DNA of 64,000 nucleotides from Spirodela intermedia. Taxonomy: Eukaryota; Streptophyta; Magnoliopsida; Alismatales; Araceae. The stretch covers positions 3,752,001 to 3,816,000 of the forward strand of contig LR746279.1 of NCBI GenBank assembly GCA_902729315.2, written 5' to 3'. The translations under genes were made by a program, and so were the position numbers. Shown here piece after piece: positions 45,431 through 56,613 of the stretch; position 1 is the stretch's first letter, and every line of letters starts with the position of its first letter. The notes under the pieces are model-generated. The model searched no databases and was not told where the DNA came from. It saw only the letters and a list, made by a program, of their open reading frames with translations.

Positions 45431-48400
45431 ATGTTGGTTCAAATTCACTTCTAGTGTTTAGCTATTAAAACTTTGCATGCATAATGGAGAGAGGAGTAGG
45501 CCAAGAAGGCTGAATTACTATAAACTTTTTTGCTCTCTGATTTGCTCCTGTTAGTCATTGAGGGAGAATCAACTCATCTGTGTTGTAGTGTCACTTATCC
45601 ATTGCATAATGTTTATTTCTATCTTAATTGTTTAGGAAAAGAGAACCAATGCACCACCCACCCAATGGTTCCTTCATGACCTCATTAAGCCTAAGAATTG
45701 GACATAAGTCATTGATGGTCTATATAAGTCACCAAACCACCTCATGAAAGGAGTGGTTTTGGTGTTGAACAAAACTTATGTTTAGTGCTTTCATTTTTTA
45801 TGATTTTCCATGATTTCACGAAAAAAAATCACCCCCAATTTCTAGTTGAAATAATCCAAAGATATGATAAAGATAACAAGGACAAATGAAGAAAAATTAA
45901 TTATTGCAGCAAGACTTTGTAGTGGCTAGTTCAAAGACTCAAAAGTTTTAAAGGACTAATGATGAAAACTATAATAGAACATATGAAGAAATACTAGCTG
46001 AAGCTCAAAGATAGAGTGACTAAGAAAATGCCCAAGAAATATTCATCCAATTGAATCATCACATGGTATAAAAATTACTATGTGTGTGCAATTAAATTTT
46101 TTCCATTAAAATGTAACTTTTCTATTGATCAGAAGGCATGGATGTGAAAGGTCGTTTTGGCACCATGAGAAGAATCTGTATACTAATAGGTAGAGCAAGA
46201 TTTAATGAAATACCTATGATCCCCATGCGTAGCAAAGTAGACCAAAGATGGACCTTACCATCATAATCAGATGGATGGTATCTAGTGATTTAGAAGCTGT
46301 TCACACATAGGAAAAGATGGAAGCATAAGTTTTCAATCTCCAAACTTACCTTTCTAACTATAATTCTTTAACATTTTGGTGAAACATAATTGTGAAAATT
46401 AAAATTTATAAAAAAATCATAGTTTCTTTAAAATGACAATCGTGTTAAAAGAAGAAGATATGGCCATAGAATTAAAAACCATCTCTAGAAAAAATATAGA
46501 GGATAATTTGTCAAAACAAATCATGGGAATGGGGTTTTTGATCGAATTTATCCTCTAGAAAAAAGTCATTATGTAGAAAAAGAATTTAAGACATGGAAAC
46601 AAGTTTTTTAAAAGATAATTTCACTTTTTTAATGAAGTTTTCAACCTTGGGTAATAGAAAGGAGTGATAGAAAGCTAGAATTAAATTGGAAGATCATCAT
46701 TAAACTTTCCTTAATATTTTTGAACTCAGTTTTTTTATTGACTTTATTTATTTGAAGTATTTATAGTTGGAAATCATAATTTATTTCGCATAGGTGAATT
46801 TTTTTACATAAAATTGTCTTTTCAAAGAGCAGGGATTTTTTAAAAAATCCTGTAAAGATTGAACCACATTAAGATATCTAAATTCTAATATTTTTTTAAA
46901 GATTTCATGAATTTATCTTCTTGCAGTACACTGAATTGTGTAATTTTATTTGTATGTAAAAAAGGGAATAAACGAAGCTTAAAAATATCTTTTTTTTAGT
47001 TTCTAATTGAACATATATTTTTTAAAAATTTAGTAGTTGATGGAAATTTCTGTATTCATGTGGAGATGGTTTACTTTTGTGGGGCTGCATTCAAAAATAT
47101 CAACAAAACTCGTAGAAATTATGAACTATGAGTCTTCTCTAAACTAGTAAAATATATGATGACAAAATTGGTTGTTTTACTTGTGACAAAAGATGCCATT
47201 GGGATATATTGAAACCATGTAGAAATTGTTTTCTTGGTTTTTAGCAATCCATCTTGATGGCTTTAGAAGCCCTATGATTTTTGTGATGATCACAATACCC
47301 ATATGATGAAGTTATAGAAGCATTGGGTGTAGAAACAAATATAATACTGATTGACTTAATTGGAAATGTGGTATCACAATAGATGAATCATTATGTGCAA
47401 CATGTCATATGTTTCTCTATGATTAATTTTAGCTATATTTAATTAAGAGAAATAGATAATGGATCCTATTATTGGGTAAGCACTATCACAAGCTGGTGGA
47501 CCATCAATAGGATGTATTAGGTGAACGAATCCATTTGTTTGAGAGAAGCACTACTCATCTTACTTTCTTTCTAGAAATAATACTATTTGATTCTCTTTAC
47601 TTTGGGTAAGAGACGAGGAAATACACTGAAGGCATAATTGGTGGGAAGGATGTGGAAGAAGAGGGCTGAACAAGATCATTGTCTACGTCCTCTACCATAG
47701 GAGCTGTTGCTGAACCAACTAAAACTTGAGCAACATGATGCATGAACCACCATTCTTATTCAAGCCATTCTGTGGCTACTTAATATGTATCTTTGCCAAA
47801 GACAAATCAAATAACTCTATGCTCCACAAGCCATCACAACAACAAGGAATGATTTTAATTTAGCTAAGAAGACTATGTTTTCTAGAACTGTAATAGGTTG
47901 CTAAATTGAGTTGTGAATGTAGAAGAGAAACTAAGATAGAAATTATAGAATTTAGGCATTCCAGCAATGTGAATTTATCAGAAGATTTTGGAGAGAAGTT
48001 CCTAGCTTTGAGTCTTATAATGATGCTCTAAATCTAGATGAAAACTTTATAGAGAAATGTTTTAGAGAAGATTGGCAACAAGCCATATAGCCAAAAGCAA
48101 GTTTTGTTTTCAACTTCAACAGCAAATATACTAGGAGATTTTCTTATTATTTTTCACTGATTTCCAACAACTTTGTTCACACTTTGATGGATGGTTGGTG
48201 ATGATGGAAATTTTAAAACCAAAAGATCATTTTCATTTCTTACCTTTTCTTATGTACTTAGGGAACCCCTTATCTATAATAGGGATTAATTATTTCTATT
48301 AGAAAGTTATAGTAAATATTTCCATTAGGTCATTATTTTCCTAAAAAAAATGGATACAATATTTGCCCATACATATTATTTCTTAGTCAAGGATAAGTTT

Positions 48401-48780
48401 AAGAGATTTATTGATATCATTAATAGACTCTATTCCCCGTAAGAAGTCTATTGAGATTCTAATTCCTATAAGATTGTAAAGCTTTAACATAGAGTAATTC
48501 CAAAATAAAATAAAGTTTTATGAGAAAATATTTTCTCAATAAAATCATTGGGTAATTATTATTCTTGTCAATGAGAAATAATATTCGAAACTTATCAAAA
48601 GTTAATATTAAAGTTACCACAAGTATTTGGAGAAAGCTCAAGTAATTCAGAGAGAAGCAATAGTAGTAAAGACTATCACAATTTGGATCAATAGCTTTTG
48701 AAGGGAAAATTGAAATTATATTTTTTAAAAATCAAAAATATAATGAGATATAACCTCTTGATTCTGAATCCTTTTGTGGA
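45431..48780. other. AT-rich 3.3 kb block without recognisable genes
   Basis: This block is present in the right side of the inverted duplication, while the left side jumps directly across it (left 42440 corresponds to right about 48800). It is therefore an insertion here or a deletion on the left. I see no intact open frame, terminal repeat or transposase domain, so an old mobile element is possible but not shown. Confidence 0.45.
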
Positions 48781-49733
48781 AATGAAGTACCAAGAAGGTT
48801 CCTAAGAAATATAAGTAAACTTAAATTGTCAACATATTTTTCCCAAAGTGAAACTATAGATATATTGAGATTTCTAAAAAATGGAAGTAATATGTATACT
48901 GAAATCAATATTTAGAATGAAAACAAAAATATACTATGAGCGACAGGAAAATATAACAAATTTTAGTAAATTATTTCTACATGTTACGGAGATAATATAA
49001 AATAGATATGATACCCATAAAAAACAAAGAAATGATGAAAATGGTTCAATCAAATCTTGTAGAATCAACTATAGAAGTAAATATCTTTTTATAAAAGCCT
49101 CTACCTATCCTTTCATCACGTCTAAAGTGGGACAAAATTTTTAAATTTAGTGGCATTGCCTCTTCTTTCCATGGTAGCATCACAATTCGGACAACAACAT
49201 CCACATTCAACGTTAACAATAAAAATGGAGAATATTCTTCTCGCCAAACAATCAGGATTTGTAATCGTTGCCATAAAATCAAAATCTTCAAATTTATTGA
49301 TAGGTTGGCAGAAGTTAATTTTGGCCAAACAATGATGATTCGTAATCGGGGCAAAAAAATCAAAATCTTCAATGTTGTTGACCGTTAGGGGAAGTTATTT
49401 TGATCAGACAATGAGGATTTTTAATCAAAGCCATAAGATCAAAATCTCAATTCAATTAATAGGCAGGCGGACGTTCTTAGGGGATTTGAAATGCTCCGAA
49501 TAAAGGAGTCATATACGGCATTGAAATTCGCAAGAGAGAAAGATTTGATACTTGCATACGTGCATGGAACGAGGCGACGGAAGCCCAAGAGTGGGGGTGT
49601 GAAGGCCTCCATCTCCGGGATTCTCCGTGGCCATTTCAGGAGAGCCAGCCAGTGAGAGGAAGAAAGATATCCTGGGTATCTCACCCCCTCCTCGAACCGC
49701 CATTTCGCCATTCAGTGCTTCTTCCCCCTCCTC
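48781..49733 (+). promoter_or_regulatory. Upstream region of RALF copy C, shared with pseudogene D
   Basis: Collinear with the D upstream region in inverted orientation. It includes three tandem roughly 80-bp units starting near 49244, 49323 and 49400, each with a (C/G)AAACAATGAGGATTT-like start, ATAAAATCAAAATCTTCAA and a GG(C/G)AGAAGTTAATTTTG-like end. D has only two units. Nearer the gene, TAAAGGAGTCAT, ACGTGCATGG and GATATCCTGGGT are shared with D. Confidence 0.65.
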
Positions 49734-49741
49734 TATAAGTA
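49734..49741 (+). promoter_or_regulatory. TATA box of RALF copy C
   Basis: TATAAGTA 105 bp upstream of the ATG, in the same CCTCCTC context as copies A and B. Confidence 0.6.
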
Positions 49742-49845
49742 ATCCCCCTCCTCTCTTCTCTACGTATCTTGTTCTCGCCTGTGCGTCCGACATTGCAACA
49801 GTTTTATCAGAGAGAAGAGAACAGAGGAGAAGAGGAGAGGAAAGC

Positions 49846-50103
49846 ATGGCGGCGGCCGGTTCTTGGCTAACGACGGCATTCCTGGTGCTGCTGCTCGTCG
49901 CCGGCACGGCCACGGCGGCGGAGCAGGTCGTCCAAAAGGAAAGCTACATCGGCTGGGGCGCCATGAGGAAGGGGGGTGCGTGTGCGGGAAATGGAGAGGG
50001 CTGCCGCGGTACTCCCAAGCCAGTCAACCCCTACACGCGACCCTGCACGCCTTCCTACCGCTGCCGTGGTAACCCCCCAGCAGCGGAAGGAGGGAAGCAT
50101 TGA
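49846..50103 (+). CDS. RALF-like secreted peptide precursor (copy C)
   Basis: An 85-aa precursor, single exon. It has a signal peptide (SWLTTAFLVLLLVAGTATA), the receptor-motif variant YIGWGAMRKG and four cysteines (CAGNGEGC and RPCTPSYRC). It is clearly related to copies A and B but diverged across the mature peptide (YIGW versus YIGY, PYTRPC versus HYRRGC). It is therefore a distinct ligand rather than a recent copy. The gene lies about 5.8 kb from copy B in the same orientation. Its N-terminal coding region is the most conserved part. Confidence 0.85.
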   Translation: MAAAGSWLTTAFLVLLLVAGTATAAEQVVQKESYIGWGAMRKGGACAGNGEGCRGTPKPVNPYTRPCTPSYRCRGNPPAAEGGKH

Positions 50104-50361
50104 AGGAGAAAAGCAGCGGATTTCACAATGAGTGAGATGGATCGATTGCATGGCTTACGTTCTCTCTCTCTCGATCTCTATCTTCCTCTCCGTGCACTCT
50201 TCTTCAAGTTTGAGTCATCGCCGCCTTCCCCTCATTTCCTACTTTGCATTATAATAATGACAGGGATCCCATGGTTTTGAGCCTGTGCTGGGCAGACCCT
50301 GTACATCGTAACCTTCAGTATGTTCCTCATTGGCGAGTCTTGTGCGTTTGCGACTTGCGTC

Positions 50362-50395
<34 letters not shown>

Positions 50396-53300
50396 CCTCT
50401 CTCGATCGATCGATTGATCGATCTGTCTATCTATCAATAGACCGTGGACAGAAAGGGTAGCGGGACATCATCATGCAGACACCACAAAAAGAGACGTGTT
50501 TTATAATGGTCCTTGTTAAATCTCAAGCCTACATTACTTTATTATTTCTACTAGGTTTTTCTAAGAGATAGACATTTTTATTTTCTCATGATAATCAAAT
50601 CTTATGCAACCAAGTTGGGTTTCTAAGATATCAATCAAACATCATAATCAGACAAGAAAACATCATAAAAAGGAAGAATACCTAAAACTCCACTTACGAT
50701 AATGATGATAGGTTGACAAGCATGAACTGTTCACTTCCACCTTAGAAGCTATTTGAAATCTCATAGTCGTAGTCTTGTGCAGGTAAATAGGATTTATGTG
50801 ATTGGTTCATGAAGGGTTGATGATCTTTCATTCTTAATCCTTCCGAGCTGAGAATTCACTTTTAGTTGTTGGTTAAGGTTGCTCCCCCAATGGATGGAAA
50901 ATAACAACATTTCAACTTTTGACTTTCCCTTTGTGGGTAAATAATCATTGCAAAATTATAGGTGTTAGCCCTCATAAGGTAGTTGTTGACCCTTTTTAAG
51001 AGTACAAACCATAGATGAGTGTTGACTCTTTCTCCATCAGGGGATAATACTCATTTAACTTCTGATTTCTTCTAGGTGAGATCATGACCTATGTTTTTGG
51101 CCTTTTGTTTTGCTTGCATGAGTTGATATGTTGTCCATAGAGATTTTGCACCAAAAATTAATATAATTTCTTTCACAATTTAACACATGCATATTATTTC
51201 CCCATAATTATTGTAGTGCCATCACATTTTATCCATTCGTAACACAGAAAGATATCATAGCCCTACAAATTTGAGGAAACATTACTTTTTATGTCACCTT
51301 TATAGTTTAGACATTCGTTGCATGGAATACCTTCATCATGCCTACATCCTATGTAAATGAACAACACACATTAGCATAAACATTGAGATTTTGCATGTAT
51401 GAAAAGAATATATAGGCTTCATCACAAATAACCTAATTCTTCTACTTATTTTTTGCATTAGATTTAGGATAAGAAAATCATATTTCAGAAAGCTGAGATC
51501 CTCTAAAAATACATTAATACATAATGAAACTTATTATTTGTAAAAAATATAATCCTCTTTGAAAATGTCCACAATGACATATCATGTAATTATATTGATG
51601 TTCAACTGAGGAACCATGAAACAAAATGAAAGGATCATGATTGATAGTTAGCATGAACAAAAAAGTAATTAATAAGAACTAGTGACTAGTCAAATAAATC
51701 AAATTATTTGAACAATTCCAAGCCTCTTTTATACACATTTTTTCTCATATGTGTCTTCCAAAATATCCCATGTCTTAATCACAAAGGTAGATAATGAGAC
51801 TATTTGGCATTGATAGTGAAAATTAGAAGAGAAGTGTATAATGAAAACAATTTTTACGTAATTAGTCCTAATCAATATTTAGCCTTGAATAAGTCTTGCT
51901 TTAACAATCACTATTTTTTTTTTATAATGTGTTCACTCAGTTTCTTGCCTCTATTGTCTACGAACAACTTCATGGTGCTTGTAAACTAAGCACTTTCTAG
52001 CTTAGTTTTAGGAGCCACAAAGTACCACAATTTCTTGTGTAATCACCAAAATGGCATTCCTAGTACTTGAATGTAGAGTAAAAATTAATACTAGTACCAA
52101 GAAACTTGAGCAGCTGGAGCTCATGATTTCACCACTTTTCTTTGATCTTTCTTCATCTCTACTTTATGACAAGTTTATATATTTTTTGCAAGGAACAAGT
52201 GTGCATTAAAACAGTGAACTTAAAATTCGGGCACTAAAAGGGTAGTTTTGTTCTAAATAGGTTTACATTAGTTTATTGCTAATCATATCTAAAACTTAGA
52301 AAGTAGTGTCCAAAATCCTTTGAAATTGGATAAATTAATGTGGGGGCTTAGATACGCTCACTCACACACTCACACACACTCTCTCTCCATCTATTAATCT
52401 ATCTATCAATCTAGTACCATATATACCTATGTAGAGCTTAAAACCACTGGATTATTCCAGATAGATCCAAAACTCAACACATTAGAAAGCAGCATGTGCC
52501 TTGGGTTCCCTCTCACTGTAACATAGCTCCTCATTCCAAAGTGTCAAAGCCTAATTTTGATTACGTCCCAATACAAGTTCTCATCTCCATCACCTCTCAT
52601 GGTATTATCTCTAGGTACGGCATCTTCGATCTTGGATCCATTTTTCTCAAACTACTCACATGGAAAGAGATTTTCCATCTAAAGTATCTAAGGTGAGACC
52701 TCTCCCCATTCCACAAGATCATGCTTCACATTGGCTATGCAGCACTTGCATCATATTATACAGAGATATTGGAATCAAATCTAGTAAAACCCTTTTTTTT
52801 TTTTACTTTAAAAAGTTAGCATTCCTACTGGTCAGCGGCCCAACGTCTTATTATTATTGGAAAATGTGCGAGGGCCAATTAAGAAAACAGAGCATCAAGT
52901 GTACTACGGCTAGAATAATATCTTCTAAATTACCGAAATGGTGCCTGAAATAAGACGGCGTCTAAAACTTTGGAGTGAGGAAAACGCTGGATAATGTCTG
53001 GACGAAGAAGAAAAACATGCAAAGTAACAATCCTCATCCTCGCCAGCTTTCTCCACGCCGGAAATGTGGGAAGTGAGGGAAAGCACCCAAGGAGAGAGAG
53101 AGAGAGTAATTATCAATGAGTCCTTCCCAATGTATGGAACATCGCATCCGCCCTCTAAACACCACGCAGGATCTTCGCAACAGACTCGTTTTCATCGGGT
53201 AAAAACAAAATACTGAACTTGTCAAGGGTCAGCTACAATTTTCGCCCCCTGCCGCCAATATTTTGAAAAGAGATGTGGCATCTCCCCCTCACCTCCCGCA

Positions 53301-53405
53301 CTCCGGCGGCGAACTCCAAAGGAACCCTCTCTCTCTCTCTCTCGCCTTCCCGGGCCCTCCATCGCCCCCGCCGCCCCCGCCAGTGGCCGCGGCTGGATTT
53401 GAGCG
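50104..53405. other. RALF C 3' flank and AT-rich spacer
   Basis: 50490-51130 matches the B 3' flank. 52010-52200 matches the left arm at 39980-40150 in inverted orientation. CT/TCTG and (GATC)n-type simple repeats lie at 50365-50440. No gene was recognised. The right end (from about 53040) is probably the leader/promoter of the pyrophosphatase. Confidence 0.55.
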
Positions 53406-56400
53406 ATGGGAGCGGCTCTCTTGTCGGACCACGCGGCGGAGGTGCTGATTCCGGCGGCCGCGGCGGTGGGGATCACCTTCGCGCTTGTTCAGTGGTTGCT
53501 GGTCTCCCTGGTGAAGCTGTCCCCCGCCGACGACCGCCCCTCCACCTCATCCTCTTCCTCGTCCTGCGGCGGCGAGAACGGGCAACCCGACTACCTCGTC
53601 TTGGAGGAAGAAGAAGGCCTCGACGATCGCGCCGTCGTCCTCAAGTGCGCCGAGATCCAGAGCGCCATCTCCGAAGGTCACTCCCATCCCTCAGGCTCAT
53701 CTTCCTCTTCCAACGTAAAATGACAAGGCCATTCCTTCCGATGTCTCCCGGCAGATCTATCCTCCTTCCAGGTCTTCTTCTAGCCTAGGGTTTCGTTATC
53801 CTTCTCGCTGGTCTTTTGCTAGTCTAGGGTTTCGTTATCCTTCTCGCTGGTCTTCTGCTAGTCTAGGGTTTCTGTCCAGCCGATTTAATCTGATCTGTTC
53901 CTGCGGAGGATTGATTGCAGGGGCGACCTCATTTCTCTTCACGGAGTACCAGTACGTGGGGGTGTTCATGGTCGCTTTCGCCGTCCTGGTCTTCCTCTTC
54001 CTCGGCTCTGTGGAGGGGTTCAGCACGGAGGACCAGCCCTGCACCTACAGCAAGGACAAGGTCTGCAAGCCCGCCGTCGCCAACGCCCTCTTCAGCACCA
54101 TAGCCTTCCTCCTCGGAGCCACCACCTCTCTGGTCTCTGGCTTCCTGGGGATGAAGATCGCCACCTACGCCAATGCCAGAACCACGCTCGAGGCGAGGAA
54201 GGGCGTTGGAAAGGCCTTCATCGCCGCCTTCCGGTCAGGTGCTGTGATGGGTTTCTTGCTGGCGGCGAACGGGCTGCTGGTCCTCTACGCCGCCATCAAT
54301 CTCTTCAAGCTTTACTACGGAGACGACTGGGAGGGCCTCTTTGAGGCAATCACCGGCTACGGCCTCGGCGGCTCGTCCATGGCCCTCTTCGGGAGAGTTG
54401 GCGGCGGCATCTACACCAAAGCTGCTGATGTCGGGGCCGATCTCGTCGGCAAAGTCGAGCGGAACATCCCCGAAGATGATCCGAGAAATCCGGCGGTGAG
54501 ACTCTCATCCCCTGCATAGTTATCTAGCAATCCAATGAAGCAAACACCCTCAAGACCCATTATACTGATCACATTAGCATCCACATAGCCTTCACTGACC
54601 TGCTTCATCCATTTGGAGGGCTAATTGCTGCTGGAATTGCTCTGTTTTTTTTTCGTGCTGTGCTCTTCTCTTCTCAGGTGATCGCTGACAATGTGGGCGA
54701 TAACGTTGGGGATATTGCCGGGATGGGTTCCGATCTCTTTGGCTCATATGCAGAGTCATCTTGTGGGGCACTTGTTGTCGCCTCCATCTCCTCATTTGGA
54801 ATCAATCATGAACTTGCTGCGATGCTCTATCCCCTGCTCGTTAGCTCCATGGGCATCATTATATGCCTGATCACCACCCTCTTCGCGACAGACTTCTTTG
54901 AGATCAAGTCCGCCAAAGACATTGAGCCCGCGCTGAAGCGGCAGCTCACCATCTCCACCTCTCTCATGACCGTCGGCATCGCGATTGTCAGCTGGATTGC
55001 CCTGCCGCCGACCTTCACCATCTTCAACTTTGGGGAACAGAAGATGGTGACCAACTGGTATGCATCTCTGCTGTGGCCCTCTCCTGATGACCAGACGGTC
55101 TCCTTGACGCCATCCAATTGATCACGAATCGTCGACTGTTTGGCGGGGGGCTGTTCTTCTGTGTCACCGTGGGCTTGTGGGCTGGTCTCGCCATTGGGTT
55201 TGTGACTGAATACTACACCAGCAATGCATACAGGTACTCGCAGATCTATCTCCTTTCTGATTAGTAGAGGCCCAGATGGGGTGCTGTGCTCATCTTCTCA
55301 CAAGCAGTTGTCTTGCGGAGGTTGGTGTAGCCCCGTGCAAGATGTTGCCGACTCCTGCAGAACAGGGGCCGCCACGAATGTCATCTTCGGCCTTGCGCTC
55401 GGCTACAATTCAGTCGTTGTCCCAATCTTTGCAATCGCCATCAGCATCTTCATCAGCTTCAGCCTCGCAGCCATGTACGGCATTGCAGTGTCTGCACTTG
55501 GGATGCTGAGCACGATTGCCACAGGGCTGGCGATTGATGCATATGGGCCGATCAGTGACAATGCCGGAGGCATTGCTGAGATGGCCGGCATGAACCATCA
55601 GGTTCGGGAGAGGACTGACGCTCTCGATGCTGCTGGCAACACCACTGCTGCTATCGGGAAGGTAATTATCCCTTCAAATCATAGTCCATACTGATTTTCA
55701 CTGAGGATGATTATAAAGATCGTGCTCCACCTGCAACTGTATGCAGGGATTTGCGATCGGCTCTGCTGCTCTGGTCTCTCTGGCACTCTTTGGGGCATTT
55801 GTGAGCCGGGCGGGCATCTTGACTGTGGACGTCCTCACACCAAAGGTCTTCACTGGGTTGATTGTGTGGGCGATGCTTCCCTACTGGTTCTCTGCCATGA
55901 CCATGAAGAGTGTGGGCAGTGCAGCACTGAAGATGGTGGAGGAGGTCCGCCGGCAGTTCAACACAATCACCGGCCTGATGGAGGGCACGGCCAAGCCCGA
56001 CTATGCCACCTGCGTCAAGATCTCCACCGATGCCTCCATTCGAGAGATGATCCCCCCAGGGGCCCTCGTCATGCTCACGCCGCTCATTGCCGGCACCATC
56101 TTTGGTGTGGAAACCCTTGCCGGTCTTCTTGCTGGGGCACTTGTCTCAGGGGTTCAGGTGATCGAACACCCTCTCCAAAAATAGAAGCTTTTTTAAACCC
56201 ATGTATCAACTGTTTATCTATCTTTTCCTTGCTGATAATAACCCCAATGAATGCTCTATCAGATTGCTATCTCTGCATCGAACACCGGCGGGGCCTGGGA
56301 CAATGCCAAGAAGTACATAGAGGTCGTTCATCTCAGCTCTCCTCCTTTGTTTTCCATGTAACCAAAGAATAGGTTCTTACTGTCATTTCAAGCTGTCTAA

Positions 56401-56613
56401 ATTCAGGCTGGGGCTTCAGAGCATGCCCGATCACTGGGGCCGAAGGGTTCTGACTCTCACAATGCGGCGGTGATCGGTGACACCATCGGGGACCCGCTCA
56501 AGGACACATCTGGGCCGTCGCTCAACATCCTCATCAAGCTCATGGCCGTTGAGTCCCTTGTCTTTGCACCCTTCTTTGCCAAGCACGGAGGCCTCCTCTT
56601 CAAGATATTCTGA
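53406..56613 (+). CDS. Vacuolar H+-translocating pyrophosphatase, type I (AVP1-like)
   Basis: Membrane proton pump that couples PPi hydrolysis to H+ import into the vacuole. Coding exons: 53406-53676, 53921-54495, 54678-55057, 55147-55233, 55331-55661, 55747-56157, 56263-56322, 56407-56613; 2322 nt, 773 aa, close to the usual 760-770. Hallmarks are the PPi-binding [11 protein letters not shown], the acidic motif [20 protein letters not shown], and [10 protein letters not shown], whose Ala indicates the K+-dependent type. The C-terminal [20 protein letters not shown] is intact. About 14-16 hydrophobic spans are expected. Intron 3 has a good donor, but the acceptor implied by the frame at 55145-55146 reads GG, not AG. 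Otherwise all boundaries are GT-AG. The N-terminal loop has a Ser-rich insert (residues 46-53). Confidence 0.92.
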
